Shown one piece after another: positions 6,412 through 15,129 of a DNA stretch of 30,332 nt (the first letter of the stretch is position 1; each line of letters begins with the position of its first letter). The notes under the pieces are model-generated. The model was not told the DNA's origin, searched no databases, and saw nothing but the letters and a program-made list of their open reading frames with translations. The stretch is from the NCBI GenBank assembly GCA_002308195.1, contig DBVU01000010.1:3313-33644 (forward strand), written 5' to 3'. This stretch comes from Bacteroidales bacterium UBA1256. GTDB lineage: Bacteria; Bacteroidota; Bacteroidia; Bacteroidales; Paludibacteraceae. The translations under genes and the position numbers were made by a program.

Positions 6412-9012
6412 TTATTTCTCTGTAGCCGTTTCATCATCCTCTTCGTGATGATAATAGTTGTATGCACGATAGGCCTTATCGTCCTTCAGCAAGCGGCCAT
6501 AAATCATACCGTACAATTTGCCGTAATGCTTTGCTTTAGAGTTATTCTCTCCGTAGCCATAGCCGTAACCGCCATAACCACCATAACCAAAGTGGCCATA
6601 ACCGTAACCGCCATAACCGCCATAACCGTAACCGTAACCAGAACCGTACGAGTGACGACCTTCGGTCGGGATATCCGACAATACTATCTGTACCTTATCC
6701 GGATTATCTACCACCTCAGTCATTTGCTCCAAGGTCTGACGGCAGAAGGATTTATTAGTCTGCATACAACGGATTACGAACAAGCAGATATCGCAATGCT
6801 CAATCATCGCATACGCATCAGGCACTAGACCAATAGGCGATGTATCGATTACTATAAACTCATATTTCTCGCGCAAATCAGCCATCAATTGGGCTAATTT
6901 ATCCGTATGAACCAATTCTCCGGGGTTTGGAGGAATAGTTCCCGCACGTAAGAAATCAAATCCAAACTGTGTATCGGTTACCAACGCTTCATCTAGAGTG
7001 CACTCACCTATCAAGTAATTGGACATACCTTCTCCACCCTCCAAACCTAGTTTAGTGTGAATATTCGGTTTACGAAGGTCCAAGTCAATCAGCAATGTTT
7101 TCTTGCCTGTCATCGCATAGAGCGAAGCCAAGTTGGTTGACAAGAATGTCTTACCATCACCAGATTCGGTAGAAGTGACGCAAATCATCATATTGGTCTT
7201 ACGGCGAAGTAAGAATTCAAGACGCGTACGAATAGCTCGTAGCATTTCCGCGTAGCTAGAACGAGGCGAAGAACGTACCAACGTAGGATTTTGGCTCTTT
7301 GCGTGACGCAATGTACCTATCAGGCGGAAAGTCTTCAGTTTGGTTACTTCCTTCGGAGAGCGAATCTTATTGTTCAGCAATTCACTCAAGATAATCAGCA
7401 AGAATGGAATCAAGAAGCCAACTAGCAGATAGGTCGTAGTTGTTTTCTGCTTTTCCTTTGAGTTCATCACGGCCGTTGTACGCGCCTTATCCAGAATGCT
7501 ATTGTCAGGCGTGTTGCTAGCCTTTTGAATCTCTGCCTCCGCACGTTTCTGCAGGAAGAAGGTGTAGTAGTTATCGTCAATACGATAATTACGTTCGATA
7601 GCAACCATCTGCAATTCCTTTTCCGGCAACGACTTGATAGCTTTCTCTACTTCAGCATAACGATTCTTCAGATCCGTTTTCTCTATCTCCAACGATGCGC
7701 GCATAGAATGTACCACCTCTTCTATCGCGGTCTTCACATTCTCAATATCCTTGGTGTACTTCGCGTAATAAACATTCTTCTCTGTCAACTCACCGCGCTG
7801 AATACGCAAATCGTTCAACTGTTGAACCAGAGTCATCAGCATCGGCTCATTCAGGCCAAGCGAAGATGGCGCGATTACAGCCCCTGCCTCAATATTCTGG
7901 TGAATATAATTGATGAGGTAGTCAAAATATGTCTCACGCAGACGCAAAGCCATCTGTTGTTGGTCATATTCGGCAATACGTCCCATCAACTGGCCCGCGT
8001 ACGAATTGACATCAACAAACTTATTCTCCTGACGGAAGTCTGTCATTGCTCCTTCCGATACTTGCAACGACGCTTGCAGATTCTCCAATTGCTCGCTGAT
8101 GAAGCGGATAGAGTTCTCTGCTACCTCATTCTTTTGTTCCAGATTCTGCAGCAAGTATATCTCTGCCAATTTGTCTAGGAACTCACAGTCACGTTGAGGT
8201 GTCTCGCTCACAAGAGAAAGAGCCAATACAGTGGAACCTTCGGTCACAAACGAGAGTTGCAAACGCCCCATAAACTCATCTACCAACGAATCATGTGTAC
8301 GGAAACGGAAATAAATCTTTCCCGAACTAACCATAAACTCCGTTGGCCAAATAGTTATATCAAACAGCTCGCACGAAATAGGACTACCATAATGCGCATC
8401 CAGTTCCAATGGCATCGATTCATTCGTGGACGAAATATGTAGCGTGCCATCGCTGAGAATATTCACCATATAAAGCACGTCGTAAGCTCGTTGCTCAATA
8501 CGCGCGGGCTCAATCACCATCGGCGTTTGACGATAGAGCTGACGAGTCTTAAAACGCCCTTGCGTGATATACTCTACTTGCATGAATGGCAACGAGTCAA
8601 CCACTCTACACATAAGGTCGTAAGACCCGAGCATAATCATCTGGTTGTTGACATTCTTGTAACCTGCATCCACGCCAAAACCTTGCATCAAAGCCGATGC
8701 AGATCCACCATACGTACCACTCTCTTTGATGACGATTGTTCCTTGCGAGTAGTACGTAGGAATCCACCTACGGTTCTTGAGCATAGCCAAGCCTAACGCA
8801 ATTGCCAATGCAATGACGAACAAATACCAATAGTGCAAGAAGGTAAAGAACCACTCCACTGGATTAAAACTCAACGAACCTTCTTCGTTGTTTTCCTGTT
8901 GAGGATCTTGCTGGTAATACTGTTGATTTCCCTGGTAATAGTTGTTGTTACCTGCAGGCTGATAATACTGATTATTGCCCGCGGGAGCGTAATATTGATT
9001 ATTGTTATCCAT
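6412..9012 (-). CDS. Wzz/Wzc-type chain-length regulator fused to BY-kinase
   Basis: Inner-membrane polysaccharide co-polymerase with a C-terminal bacterial tyrosine autokinase, controlling chain length and export of capsule or exopolysaccharide. 866 residues: a cytoplasmic N-tail with four YY pairs (7-33), first membrane helix about 59-78, a long periplasmic coiled-coil region, second helix about 527-545, then the kinase domain. Kinase motifs: Walker A SGDGKTFLS (about 615-623), Walker A' LLIDLDLRKP (about 637-647) and Walker B FIVIDTSPIG (about 718-727). The tail from about 783 has 19 tyrosines in 84 residues, many in GYG/GGY repeats, and is the expected autophosphorylation cluster. It follows two Wza-like lipoprotein genes (4-base gap), its natural export partners. 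No separate tyrosine phosphatase is seen in the window. Confidence 0.92.
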   Translation of the reverse strand: MDNNNQYYAPAGNNQYYQPAGNNNYYQGNQQYYQQDPQQENNEEGSLSFNPVEWFFTFLHYWYLFVIALAIALGLAMLKNRRWIPTYYSQGTIVIKESGTYGGSASALMQGFGVDAGYKNVNNQMIMLGSYDLMCRVVDSLPFMQVEYITQGRFKTRQLYRQTPMVIEPARIEQRAYDVLYMVNILSDGTLHISSTNESMPLELDAHYGSPISCELFDITIWPTEFMVSSGKIYFRFRTHDSLVDEFMGRLQLSFVTEGSTVLALSLVSETPQRDCEFLDKLAEIYLLQNLEQKNEVAENSIRFISEQLENLQASLQVSEGAMTDFRQENKFVDVNSYAGQLMGRIAEYDQQQMALRLRETYFDYLINYIHQNIEAGAVIAPSSLGLNEPMLMTLVQQLNDLRIQRGELTEKNVYYAKYTKDIENVKTAIEEVVHSMRASLEIEKTDLKNRYAEVEKAIKSLPEKELQMVAIERNYRIDDNYYTFFLQKRAEAEIQKASNTPDNSILDKARTTAVMNSKEKQKTTTTYLLVGFLIPFLLIILSELLNNKIRSPKEVTKLKTFRLIGTLRHAKSQNPTLVRSSPRSSYAEMLRAIRTRLEFLLRRKTNMMICVTSTESGDGKTFLSTNLASLYAMTGKKTLLIDLDLRKPNIHTKLGLEGGEGMSNYLIGECTLDEALVTDTQFGFDFLRAGTIPPNPGELVHTDKLAQLMADLREKYEFIVIDTSPIGLVPDAYAMIEHCDICLFVIRCMQTNKSFCRQTLEQMTEVVDNPDKVQIVLSDIPTEGRHSYGSGYGYGYGGYGGYGYGHFGYGGYGGYGYGYGENNSKAKHYGKLYGMIYGRLLKDDKAYRAYNYYHHEEDDETATEK

Positions 9013-9016
9013 AGTC

Positions 9017-9784
9017 TTATTTGTATATATAAGCCACGTAGTTAAGTACCGATGTTAGCAGAGCCACACTACTAGTTATCAAGCCTAAGAATCCCGTGTA
9101 GGTAGGAACTTTGTAGAAACTCGATTTAGTACGAGCCACATATATCACATCATTCGGATAGACGTAGTAATACTTCGAATCTATGATAGAGTTGGTTCGA
9201 ATATCAAACTCCAGTATCTCCGGTTCTTGACCGCCATCGCGAGGACGAATAATGCGTATATGACGACGGTCGCCGCTATTCATCACATCGCCAGTCATCG
9301 CCAAGGCTTGGAAAATATTCATTTTCTCCTTGTAGATGTAGTAACGCCCTGCCTTAGCATCACCGACTACCGAGAAATACTTGTTGTAGATGGCCAATTT
9401 GACATCCGCATCCGGTATTATTTCCCTAAAGGCCGCACGCAATGTGTCTTGCGCTTCCTGTTCGGTCAAACCTGCAATATGCAGAGGTTTCAGGAATGGC
9501 AGATCCACCGTTCCATCCGAATAAACACGATAGGAATTGGCGTACTGACCGGCTGTAGAATTATTGGCCGACAATGATTTGGAGATTGTCTCATCTAGTG
9601 TAATGAGGCGATAGATAATCTCATCGTTAACGCGTATACGGTAGGGTTCGTAGGCTGCAGAATCATACACCGGCAACTTGTTGGCCTTTGTCGGTTCTTG
9701 CAGATAACCTATCACGCGATGACTGTAACAACTCGTCAGGCATATTGCCATGAGCGAGAGGAATATGTATAGAATCTTTCTCAT
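9017..9784 (-). CDS. Polysaccharide export (Wza-like) lipoprotein, second copy
   Basis: Outer-membrane polysaccharide export (OPX) family, 255 residues. A lipoprotein signal peptide is visible (MRKILYIFLSLMAICLTSC, lipobox LTSC with Cys19). The Poly_export region follows (YRIRVNDEI, YSDGTVDLPFL, GLTEQEAQDTL), then a SLBB-like region (KYFSVVGDAKAGRYYIYKEKM) ending PNDVIYVAR. A hydrophobic C-terminal segment (about 232-252) may cross the outer membrane as in Wza. It is a paralogue of the gene just upstream, with matching blocks in order. It lies 2 bases after that gene and 4 bases before the BY-kinase gene. Confidence 0.9.
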   Translation of the reverse strand: MRKILYIFLSLMAICLTSCYSHRVIGYLQEPTKANKLPVYDSAAYEPYRIRVNDEIIYRLITLDETISKSLSANNSTAGQYANSYRVYSDGTVDLPFLKPLHIAGLTEQEAQDTLRAAFREIIPDADVKLAIYNKYFSVVGDAKAGRYYIYKEKMNIFQALAMTGDVMNSGDRRHIRIIRPRDGGQEPEILEFDIRTNSIIDSKYYYVYPNDVIYVARTKSSFYKVPTYTGFLGLITSSVALLTSVLNYVAYIYK

Positions 9785-9786
9785 GG

Positions 9787-10659
9787 TTAATTGCCTCCTT
9801 CCGAATTAGTTTCACCACTAGTTTGGGGATAATATTTATTAACATGGTTTATACCAGTTTGAACAACTGAGTATATGAGCACCCCAAACGAAATCGTCGT
9901 AGCACAAATCCCCAAAGCCGTAGAAGCGGAATTAATACCGAAACTGTAGCCTGGTATCTGGCGAATATAGATAATGTCATTCGGCTCAATATAGTAGAAC
10001 TCAGAGTTTACGATATCCTCCGAACGCACATCAAAAGTCTTAATAGTGGTTACGCCCTCTTTCTCGCGAACCAATTTAATCTCCTTTCGACTATTAAATT
10101 CTCCTAAATCGCCTGCCATAGCTAGAGCTTCGAAGATGGTCATCTTCTCTTTGTTGATAGCATAACGCCCACTTTGTGCTCCGATAATCGAAAAACTACG
10201 ATTGACGATATTCACTTCCACCGATACTGTCGAATAACCGGGAATTTCCTGAAGCAATTTGCCCAACTCTTCTTCCAGTTTGTGTTTCACATCGCGAGTG
10301 GTCAAACCACGCACGTAAACCTTGCCAACTGTCGGAAAATCAATCTCACCATTATCATCCACCAGATAGGTGTACAAGTCGTAAGAACCACTCATTGTTC
10401 CCACGCTCATTTGTTGGCGAATGTTACTTCCTGTCCCTCCCGCATTATACATTTTAGACACATTTTCATCAAGCGAATAGACATATACATACAGCCTGTC
10501 TCCTATTCGCAACTCATAATCCTCAAAACTCAATGTGTCCGCATAACTGGGGATTTGCTTGTCTGGCGCTTGCATATAGTTGACTTTTCGTGCGGTTACA
10601 CACGAAGCCAACATAGCGGAAAGCAAGGCCAGTAATACTATAAATTTCGTTCTCTTCAT
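9787..10659 (-). CDS. Polysaccharide export (Wza-like) lipoprotein, first copy
   Basis: OPX-family outer-membrane lipoprotein of 290 residues. The signal peptide ends in LASC (Cys20). Poly_export features are YELRIGDRLYV, DDNGEIDFPTVGKV and GLTTRDVKHKLEEEL; the SLBB-like part holds RSFSIIGAQSGRY and INKEKMTIFEALAMAGD, ending PNDIIYIRQ. A hydrophobic C-terminal segment (about 246-268) is followed by a hydrophilic tail of about 20 residues (KYYPQTSGETNSEGGN) that the second copy lacks. It starts 1 base after the oxidoreductase stop. Together with the next two genes it forms the export and length-control module. Confidence 0.9.
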   Translation of the reverse strand: MKRTKFIVLLALLSAMLASCVTARKVNYMQAPDKQIPSYADTLSFEDYELRIGDRLYVYVYSLDENVSKMYNAGGTGSNIRQQMSVGTMSGSYDLYTYLVDDNGEIDFPTVGKVYVRGLTTRDVKHKLEEELGKLLQEIPGYSTVSVEVNIVNRSFSIIGAQSGRYAINKEKMTIFEALAMAGDLGEFNSRKEIKLVREKEGVTTIKTFDVRSEDIVNSEFYYIEPNDIIYIRQIPGYSFGINSASTALGICATTISFGVLIYSVVQTGINHVNKYYPQTSGETNSEGGN

Positions 10660-10660
10660 A

Positions 10661-11644
10661 CTATCGTTTATCGTCCCAACCGAAAGGATGAGGACTCAAT
10701 GGTAATTTAGCTAAAGGATGATAATCGCCAACCAGACCAATCGGTTCTGCATGACGAATTTGTGTCACTGTCTCAATGCATGGACGAGCCTCAGAGATGC
10801 GGAAACCGTTTCCGGACAGAATCTGGCGATAACTCTCCGTATGCAATTCTGTAAAGCCCTGCGAGAACTCAAACTCCTCGCCATCGATATTCAGTGTGCG
10901 ATATGTGCGTTTCTCGCCTTGAACCGCATTCTCGGGCAGACAATCGGCATTGATACTAAGGAAATAACGCACGCGCGCTTTCTCTAGTTCCAAGTATCCC
11001 GCTACGCGATCAAACGACATAACATGCACTATGTTTTGCTTCACCGGACCAAAAATCCACTGTAACATGTCGTAGAAATGCACTCCGATATTAGTGGCTA
11101 TGCCTCCTGATTTACGAACATCGCCTTTCCAACTGGCGTAATACCAGTTGCCACGACTGGTGATATAGGTCAGATCCACATCATATATCTTTTTCGGATC
11201 ACCCTGCTCCACTTTCTGTTTCAGCGCACGAATCTTATCGTGCAAACGCAGTTGGAGAATCGTGTATGCCTGGTGTCCCGTTTCTTCTTCCAATTCCAAA
11301 AGGTTATCAATGTTGTACGGATTCAGAACAAGCGGTTTCTCACATATCACATTGCAGCCCAGACGCAAACCATAGCGAATAAACGCGTCGTGCGTATAGT
11401 TAGGCGTACAAATAGACACCCAGTGCAATGGATGTTCCGTACGCATCTGTTTGGAGCAGAAACGGTCAAACTGCTCATTCTCTGTATAGAACGAGCAATT
11501 AGGGAACGAACTGTCCAGACGTCCTACGCTGTCAAATTTGTCGTACGCCACCATCAGGTTGTTGCCTGTATCGGCAATGGCCTTGATATGTCGCGGGGCG
11601 ATATATCCTGCAGCGCCAATTAATGCGAAATTAAGTGTATCCAT
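10661..11644 (-). CDS. Gfo/Idh/MocA oxidoreductase, WlbA/WbpB-like
   Basis: NAD-dependent sugar oxidoreductase, 327 residues. The nucleotide-binding GAAGYIAPRHIKAI starts at residue 8 and the family EKP motif is in ICEKPL near residue 100; the following helical segment and beta-sheet domain are typical. The overall sequence resembles WlbA/WbpB-type enzymes, which oxidise the 3-position of UDP-N-acetylated glucuronate sugars before transamination. The start at 11644 (MDTLNFALIG) is chosen because the longer frame from 11716 adds 24 residues with no family likeness that lie inside the upstream deacetylase gene; even so the two genes overlap by 25 bases. The aminotransferase in the divergent row could act after it, but no WbpD-type acetyltransferase is present, so the diacetamido-uronate pathway is not complete here. 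Confidence 0.82.
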   Translation of the reverse strand: MDTLNFALIGAAGYIAPRHIKAIADTGNNLMVAYDKFDSVGRLDSSFPNCSFYTENEQFDRFCSKQMRTEHPLHWVSICTPNYTHDAFIRYGLRLGCNVICEKPLVLNPYNIDNLLELEEETGHQAYTILQLRLHDKIRALKQKVEQGDPKKIYDVDLTYITSRGNWYYASWKGDVRKSGGIATNIGVHFYDMLQWIFGPVKQNIVHVMSFDRVAGYLELEKARVRYFLSINADCLPENAVQGEKRTYRTLNIDGEEFEFSQGFTELHTESYRQILSGNGFRISEARPCIETVTQIRHAEPIGLVGDYHPLAKLPLSPHPFGWDDKR

Positions 11645-12405
11645 ATTCGTTTTACTATATTCTTCAATGTTTGTAGTAGGCGTTCTTTCCACCATTGTAC
11701 AACCTGGTTGGTCCATCGTTGAGGATGGGTTGTCAGCATAATATGTTGTGGCAGACGATTAGTCGCCAAGGCTTCCAATAGTTGCTCCGTGGTATGGAAT
11801 GTCAGGCCCTGTTTGGTCCAAACGTCCTGATACTCAGGTATTTTGTCGCGCACAGACACTTTGTATCCATCCCAACAACGACCGGTATCCGTTAGATATA
11901 GCACATCACTAAAATCGGTGTCTAAGTATGGTTCGCCAACTATCTCCAGTGCCTTGTAATCATATTTCTCCCATAGTTTGCGACCATCGTAGCGACTCGT
12001 AGGCGCGCCATGCATACAGATAGTTTCCACTGCATAATAGTAACGGAAATACTCCAACCACGTTTGGAAATGGTCATACGCAGCATCTATCTTCCCCTTA
12101 CACAAAGCCAAATCCTCGTAATGATAACCTATCTCATGCCCCAGTTTGACTATCGAACGAATTATCTCCGGTTGATTCGATTCTTTCCCCACGCGGAAAT
12201 AATAGGTTGCCTTCGCGCCAATCGAGTGCTCTATTTGTGCAGTCTTCAGGCTGTTTTGCGGACGAGCATCCACATCATGACGCAGAATGACATATTGCTC
12301 CGGTCGTCGGCCGTGACAATAGTCCGCATAGGTTATCAATTCATAACCTTTGCGTTGAAACGACTCCAACAACTCGCGATATATGTCCAAACTAAAGTCC
12401 CGCAT
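11620..12405 (-). CDS. Polysaccharide deacetylase-like (CE4 fold) protein
   Basis: Putative carbohydrate deacetylase of the NodB/CE4 superfamily, 261 residues, no signal peptide, so cytoplasmic. Visible motifs are LRHDVDA (His43, Asp44, Asp46) and GHEIGYHYED (His90, His95), which match the metal-binding and catalytic positions of this fold; MHGAPTSRYDG follows around residue 145. The start at 12405 forms a TAATG junction with fcl (stop and start share one base), which implies translational coupling. A longer frame from 12489 runs into the fcl C-terminus and is rejected. Its place beside the WlbA-like oxidoreductase suggests deacetylation of a nucleotide sugar or glycan intermediate, but the substrate is unknown. 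Confidence 0.72.
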   Translation of the reverse strand: MRDFSLDIYRELLESFQRKGYELITYADYCHGRRPEQYVILRHDVDARPQNSLKTAQIEHSIGAKATYYFRVGKESNQPEIIRSIVKLGHEIGYHYEDLALCKGKIDAAYDHFQTWLEYFRYYYAVETICMHGAPTSRYDGRKLWEKYDYKALEIVGEPYLDTDFSDVLYLTDTGRCWDGYKVSVRDKIPEYQDVWTKQGLTFHTTEQLLEALATNRLPQHIMLTTHPQRWTNQVVQWWKERLLQTLKNIVKRIWIHLISH

Positions 12406-13346
12406 TATCTTTCTGCTCGCATTGGGTTCTCCAAAAAATCTTTGTAGGCCAAGCGTATACCGTCTTCTAGTTCTGTTTTGTATGTCCATCCGAGCGATGT
12501 GGCTTTGCTAACATCTAGCAATTTGCGTGGCGTGCCATCAGGACGAGTAGTATCCCATTCTATGCGCCCTTTATATCCTACTACTTTCGCTACTAGTTCA
12601 GTCAACTGTTTGATAGTCAGCTCTTTGCCAGTTCCTGCATTTACGGTTTCGTTGCCCGAATAGTTATTCATCAGAAATACGCACAGATTGGCCAAATCGT
12701 CCACATAGAGAAATTCGCGCAGCGGCGAACCGGTTCCCCAACAGGTCACACTTTCAGCTCCACTCTCTTTCGCCTCATGAAAACGTCGTATCAACGCAGG
12801 CAACACATGACTATGTTCCGGATGATAATTGTCGTTCGGACCGTATAAGTTAGTTGGCATCACCGAAATATAATCTGTGCCGTATTGCCTATTCAGGAAT
12901 TCGCAATATTTCAATCCGCTTATCTTTGCCAAAGCATACGCTTCGTTGGTTTTCTCCAATTCTCCGGTCAACAGACAGTTTTCCTTCATCGGTTGTGGAG
13001 CCAAACGAGGATAAATACAACTGCTTCCTAGAAACTCCAATTTCTTGCAACCGTTTTTCCACGCAGCGTGAATAACATTCATCTCCAGAATCATATTGTC
13101 GTACATAAAGTCGGCAAGCGCATTCTGATTAGCCACAATGCCTCCAACTTTGGCCGCTGCCAAAAATACATATTCCGGCTTTTCCGCCGCAAAAAATGCT
13201 TCCACATCCTCTTGACGGCACAAATCCAGTTCCTTATGCGTACGAGTGATGATGTTCGTATAACCCTGGCGTTGCAATTCACGCACAATGGCCGAACCTA
13301 CCATTCCACGATGACCTGCTACATATATTTTTGAGTCTAATTCCAT
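12405..13346 (-). CDS. fcl: GDP-L-fucose synthase
   Basis: NADPH-dependent 3,5-epimerase/4-reductase that turns GDP-4-keto-6-deoxymannose into GDP-L-fucose. The 313-residue length is normal for the family. Motifs: nucleotide-binding GHRGMVGSA near residue 11, the serine of LGSSCIYP, and the catalytic YALAK (Tyr and Lys of the extended SDR family). [28 protein letters not shown] is represented around residues 165-190. It lies downstream of gmd, separated by 140 non-coding bases that hold an 11-bp tandem repeat array, and shares one base with the deacetylase gene. No obvious fucosyltransferase can be assigned among the glycosyltransferases of the window. Confidence 0.94.
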   Translation of the reverse strand: MELDSKIYVAGHRGMVGSAIVRELQRQGYTNIITRTHKELDLCRQEDVEAFFAAEKPEYVFLAAAKVGGIVANQNALADFMYDNMILEMNVIHAAWKNGCKKLEFLGSSCIYPRLAPQPMKENCLLTGELEKTNEAYALAKISGLKYCEFLNRQYGTDYISVMPTNLYGPNDNYHPEHSHVLPALIRRFHEAKESGAESVTCWGTGSPLREFLYVDDLANLCVFLMNNYSGNETVNAGTGKELTIKQLTELVAKVVGYKGRIEWDTTRPDGTPRKLLDVSKATSLGWTYKTELEDGIRLAYKDFLENPMRAER

Positions 13347-13379
13347 GGTCTTTTTTTATGGGTTCAAAAACTGCATTTT

Positions 13380-13400
13380 TATATATACTATGTATATATA
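13380..13400. repeat. AT-rich 21-bp palindrome
   Basis: Perfect inverted repeat with 9-base arms (TATATATAC and GTATATATA) around TAT, between gmd and fcl. On the minus-strand transcript it could form a weak AU hairpin with no U-tract after it, so it is not a good terminator. It lies 13 bases from the 11-bp repeat array. Confidence 0.75.
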
Positions 13401-13413
13401 CGCGATTTACTAC

Positions 13414-13472
13414 CGAGACAATCACGAGACAATCACGAGACAATCACGAGACAATCACGAGATAATCACGAG
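13414..13472. repeat. 11-bp tandem repeat array (about 5.4 copies)
   Basis: Five direct copies of CGAGACAATCA, four identical and the fifth with one C-to-T change, plus a partial sixth (CGAG). It fills much of the 140-base space between gmd and fcl and encodes nothing on the operon strand. It has no spacers and so is not CRISPR. Possible roles are iterated protein binding, an mRNA structural element or a variable-number repeat that alters spacing in the operon; none is shown by the sequence. Confidence 0.88.
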
Positions 13473-13486
13473 CGCAATATTCGTTT

Positions 13487-14587
13487 TTACTTGTCAATAC
13501 CTTTCTCGAGGAACTCGGCCAGATTCACTTTACGTTCGTGCGACAATTCACTTACGCGTTCGTTCGTCACTTTCTGCATATCGTGTTTTACCATCAGTTC
13601 CACTAGTTGCTCAAAACTCGTGCGCTGCGGATTCCATCCCAACTCTCGTTTTGCTTTGCTCGGATCTCCCAATAGGTTCACCACATCCGTAGGACGATAG
13701 AAATCGGGACTGACAGCCACCACTACTTTTCCTGTCTTCGTATCAATTCCTTTCTCGTCCAGTCCTTTGCCTTCCCAACGCAGTTCAATTCCCGCATGAC
13801 GGAAAGCCAAAGTAGCAAATTCACGTACGGAATGTTGCACGCCCGTAGCAATTACGAAATCCTCAGGAGTAGTGTGTTGCAAGATGAGCCACATACATTC
13901 CACATAATCTTTGGCATAGCCCCAATCGCGAAGCGAATCCAGGTTGCCCAAAAACAAACAATCTTGCTTACCTTGAGCAATACGCGCCGCTGCCAATGTG
14001 ATTTTACGGGTAACAAAAGTCTCGCCGCGACGTTCGCTCTCATGGTTAAATAGGATACCCGAGCAGCAGAACATATTGTATGCCTCGCGATATTCTTTTA
14101 CAATCCAATAACCGTATAGTTTCGCAACGCCATACGGGCTATACGGGTGGAAAGGAGTTGTTTCCGATTGCGGTATTTCCTCCACTTTGCCATATAGTTC
14201 ACTTGTTGATGCCTGATAAATACGGCACGTGTTCTCCAAATGGTTAGTACGCACAGCTTCCAGGACACGCAGAACGCCTACGGCATCTACATCGGCCGTA
14301 AACTCCGGAGCATCGAACGACACTTGCACATGACTCTGCGCTGCCAGATTGTAGATCTCTGTCGGCATAACTTTTCCCACTAGTTTAACTAACGACATAG
14401 AGTCGCCCATATCTGCATAATGCAAGTGGAAATGAGGTTTACCTTCCAGATGCGCGATACGTTCGCGATAATCCACCGAACTACGACGAATCATACCATG
14501 AACCTCATAGCCTTTTTCTAGCAGAAACTCTGCCAAGTAAGAACCATCTTGTCCCGTAATACCGGTTATTAGTGCTATTTTTGCCAT
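13487..14587 (-). CDS. gmd: GDP-mannose 4,6-dehydratase
   Basis: Converts GDP-D-mannose to GDP-4-keto-6-deoxy-D-mannose, the first step to GDP-L-fucose; NADP-dependent extended SDR enzyme. 366 residues, normal length. [15 protein letters not shown] at residues 9-23 is the nucleotide-binding turn, RRSS follows near 34-37, and the catalytic block holds ASTSELYG and SPYGVAK (Tyr and Lys). It begins 35 bases after the thioesterase stop and is followed by fcl, which finishes the pathway. No TAnnTTTG promoter was found in the 35-base gap, so it is probably read from the DUF2723 promoter. Confidence 0.95.
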   Translation of the reverse strand: MAKIALITGITGQDGSYLAEFLLEKGYEVHGMIRRSSVDYRERIAHLEGKPHFHLHYADMGDSMSLVKLVGKVMPTEIYNLAAQSHVQVSFDAPEFTADVDAVGVLRVLEAVRTNHLENTCRIYQASTSELYGKVEEIPQSETTPFHPYSPYGVAKLYGYWIVKEYREAYNMFCCSGILFNHESERRGETFVTRKITLAAARIAQGKQDCLFLGNLDSLRDWGYAKDYVECMWLILQHTTPEDFVIATGVQHSVREFATLAFRHAGIELRWEGKGLDEKGIDTKTGKVVVAVSPDFYRPTDVVNLLGDPSKAKRELGWNPQRTSFEQLVELMVKHDMQKVTNERVSELSHERKVNLAEFLEKGIDK

Positions 14588-14622
14588 ACTATTTGTATTT
14601 TTCGTTTGTATTAAATCCGTAT

Positions 14623-15129
14623 TTAGATGATTTGCAGTGCTTCTTCCCAGGTATAATCATGCTCATCGGTCGTGCTTGCCACATATCCCATCGTTTCTTT
14701 AGCTTTCTCTTGCGGGAAAGTAAAATAGGTACAGAGACATTCGCATAGCAATTCCCCGTCTGCGCTATAGAGTTCGCCTTGCACTATAGCCACATTGCGA
14801 CGCATTTCCTTTAAGAAGGCACGCAGTTTGATATATTCTTGCAATGTCGATACGGGTTTGTGATAACGCATCTCCATTTTGGCAGTCACTCCCGCAGTCT
14901 GCAGTTTGTGGAACACTACCCACCCACATACTTCGTCTAGCAACACAGCCTGAATTCCACCGTGCAAGGTGTTTATCCACGACTGGTGGTTCTGCGTAGG
15001 ACGCCAGATGGATACGATGTCATCGCCATCCTCAAAAAATCGCATTTGCGTTCCTATGGGATTGGTCGGACAACAACCGAAACAGTTGTAGTCGGGCATC
15101 GATGTCCATGGATTGTTGATTCTTCTCAT
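14623..15129 (-). CDS. PaaI-like hotdog-fold thioesterase
   Basis: Probable acyl-CoA thioesterase of the hotdog fold, 168 residues. The signature [13 protein letters not shown] (residues 54-66) has the HGG and Asp/Glu positions expected in PaaI-type enzymes. The N-terminal [11 protein letters not shown] (Cys16, Cys19, Cys20) matches the C-FGC-x-NP-G segment of a common subgroup. The start at 15129 makes a 4-base ATGA overlap with the GTPase stop, so translation is coupled; the ATG at 15138 three codons upstream is possible but less likely. The substrate is unknown, and its link to a metal GTPase and a capsule row is not obvious. Confidence 0.8.
   Translation of the reverse strand: MRRINNPWTSMPDYNCFGCCPTNPIGTQMRFFEDGDDIVSIWRPTQNHQSWINTLHGGIQAVLLDEVCGWVVFHKLQTAGVTAKMEMRYHKPVSTLQEYIKLRAFLKEMRRNVAIVQGELYSADGELLCECLCTYFTFPQEKAKETMGYVASTTDEHDYTWEEALQII

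Noticed and set aside
7525..8178. 217-residue plus-strand frame opposite the BY-kinase gene
   Set aside because: Shadow of the coiled-coil part of the kinase gene; composition is an antisense artefact and no promoter leads into it.
13414..13472. CRISPR-like short repeats
   Set aside because: The 11-bp units are directly adjacent without spacers and no cas gene is present.
13345..13692. 115-residue plus-strand frame with repeated Asp-Asn-His-Glu
   Set aside because: It is a translation of the 11-bp DNA repeat running on into antisense gmd; no family likeness or start context.
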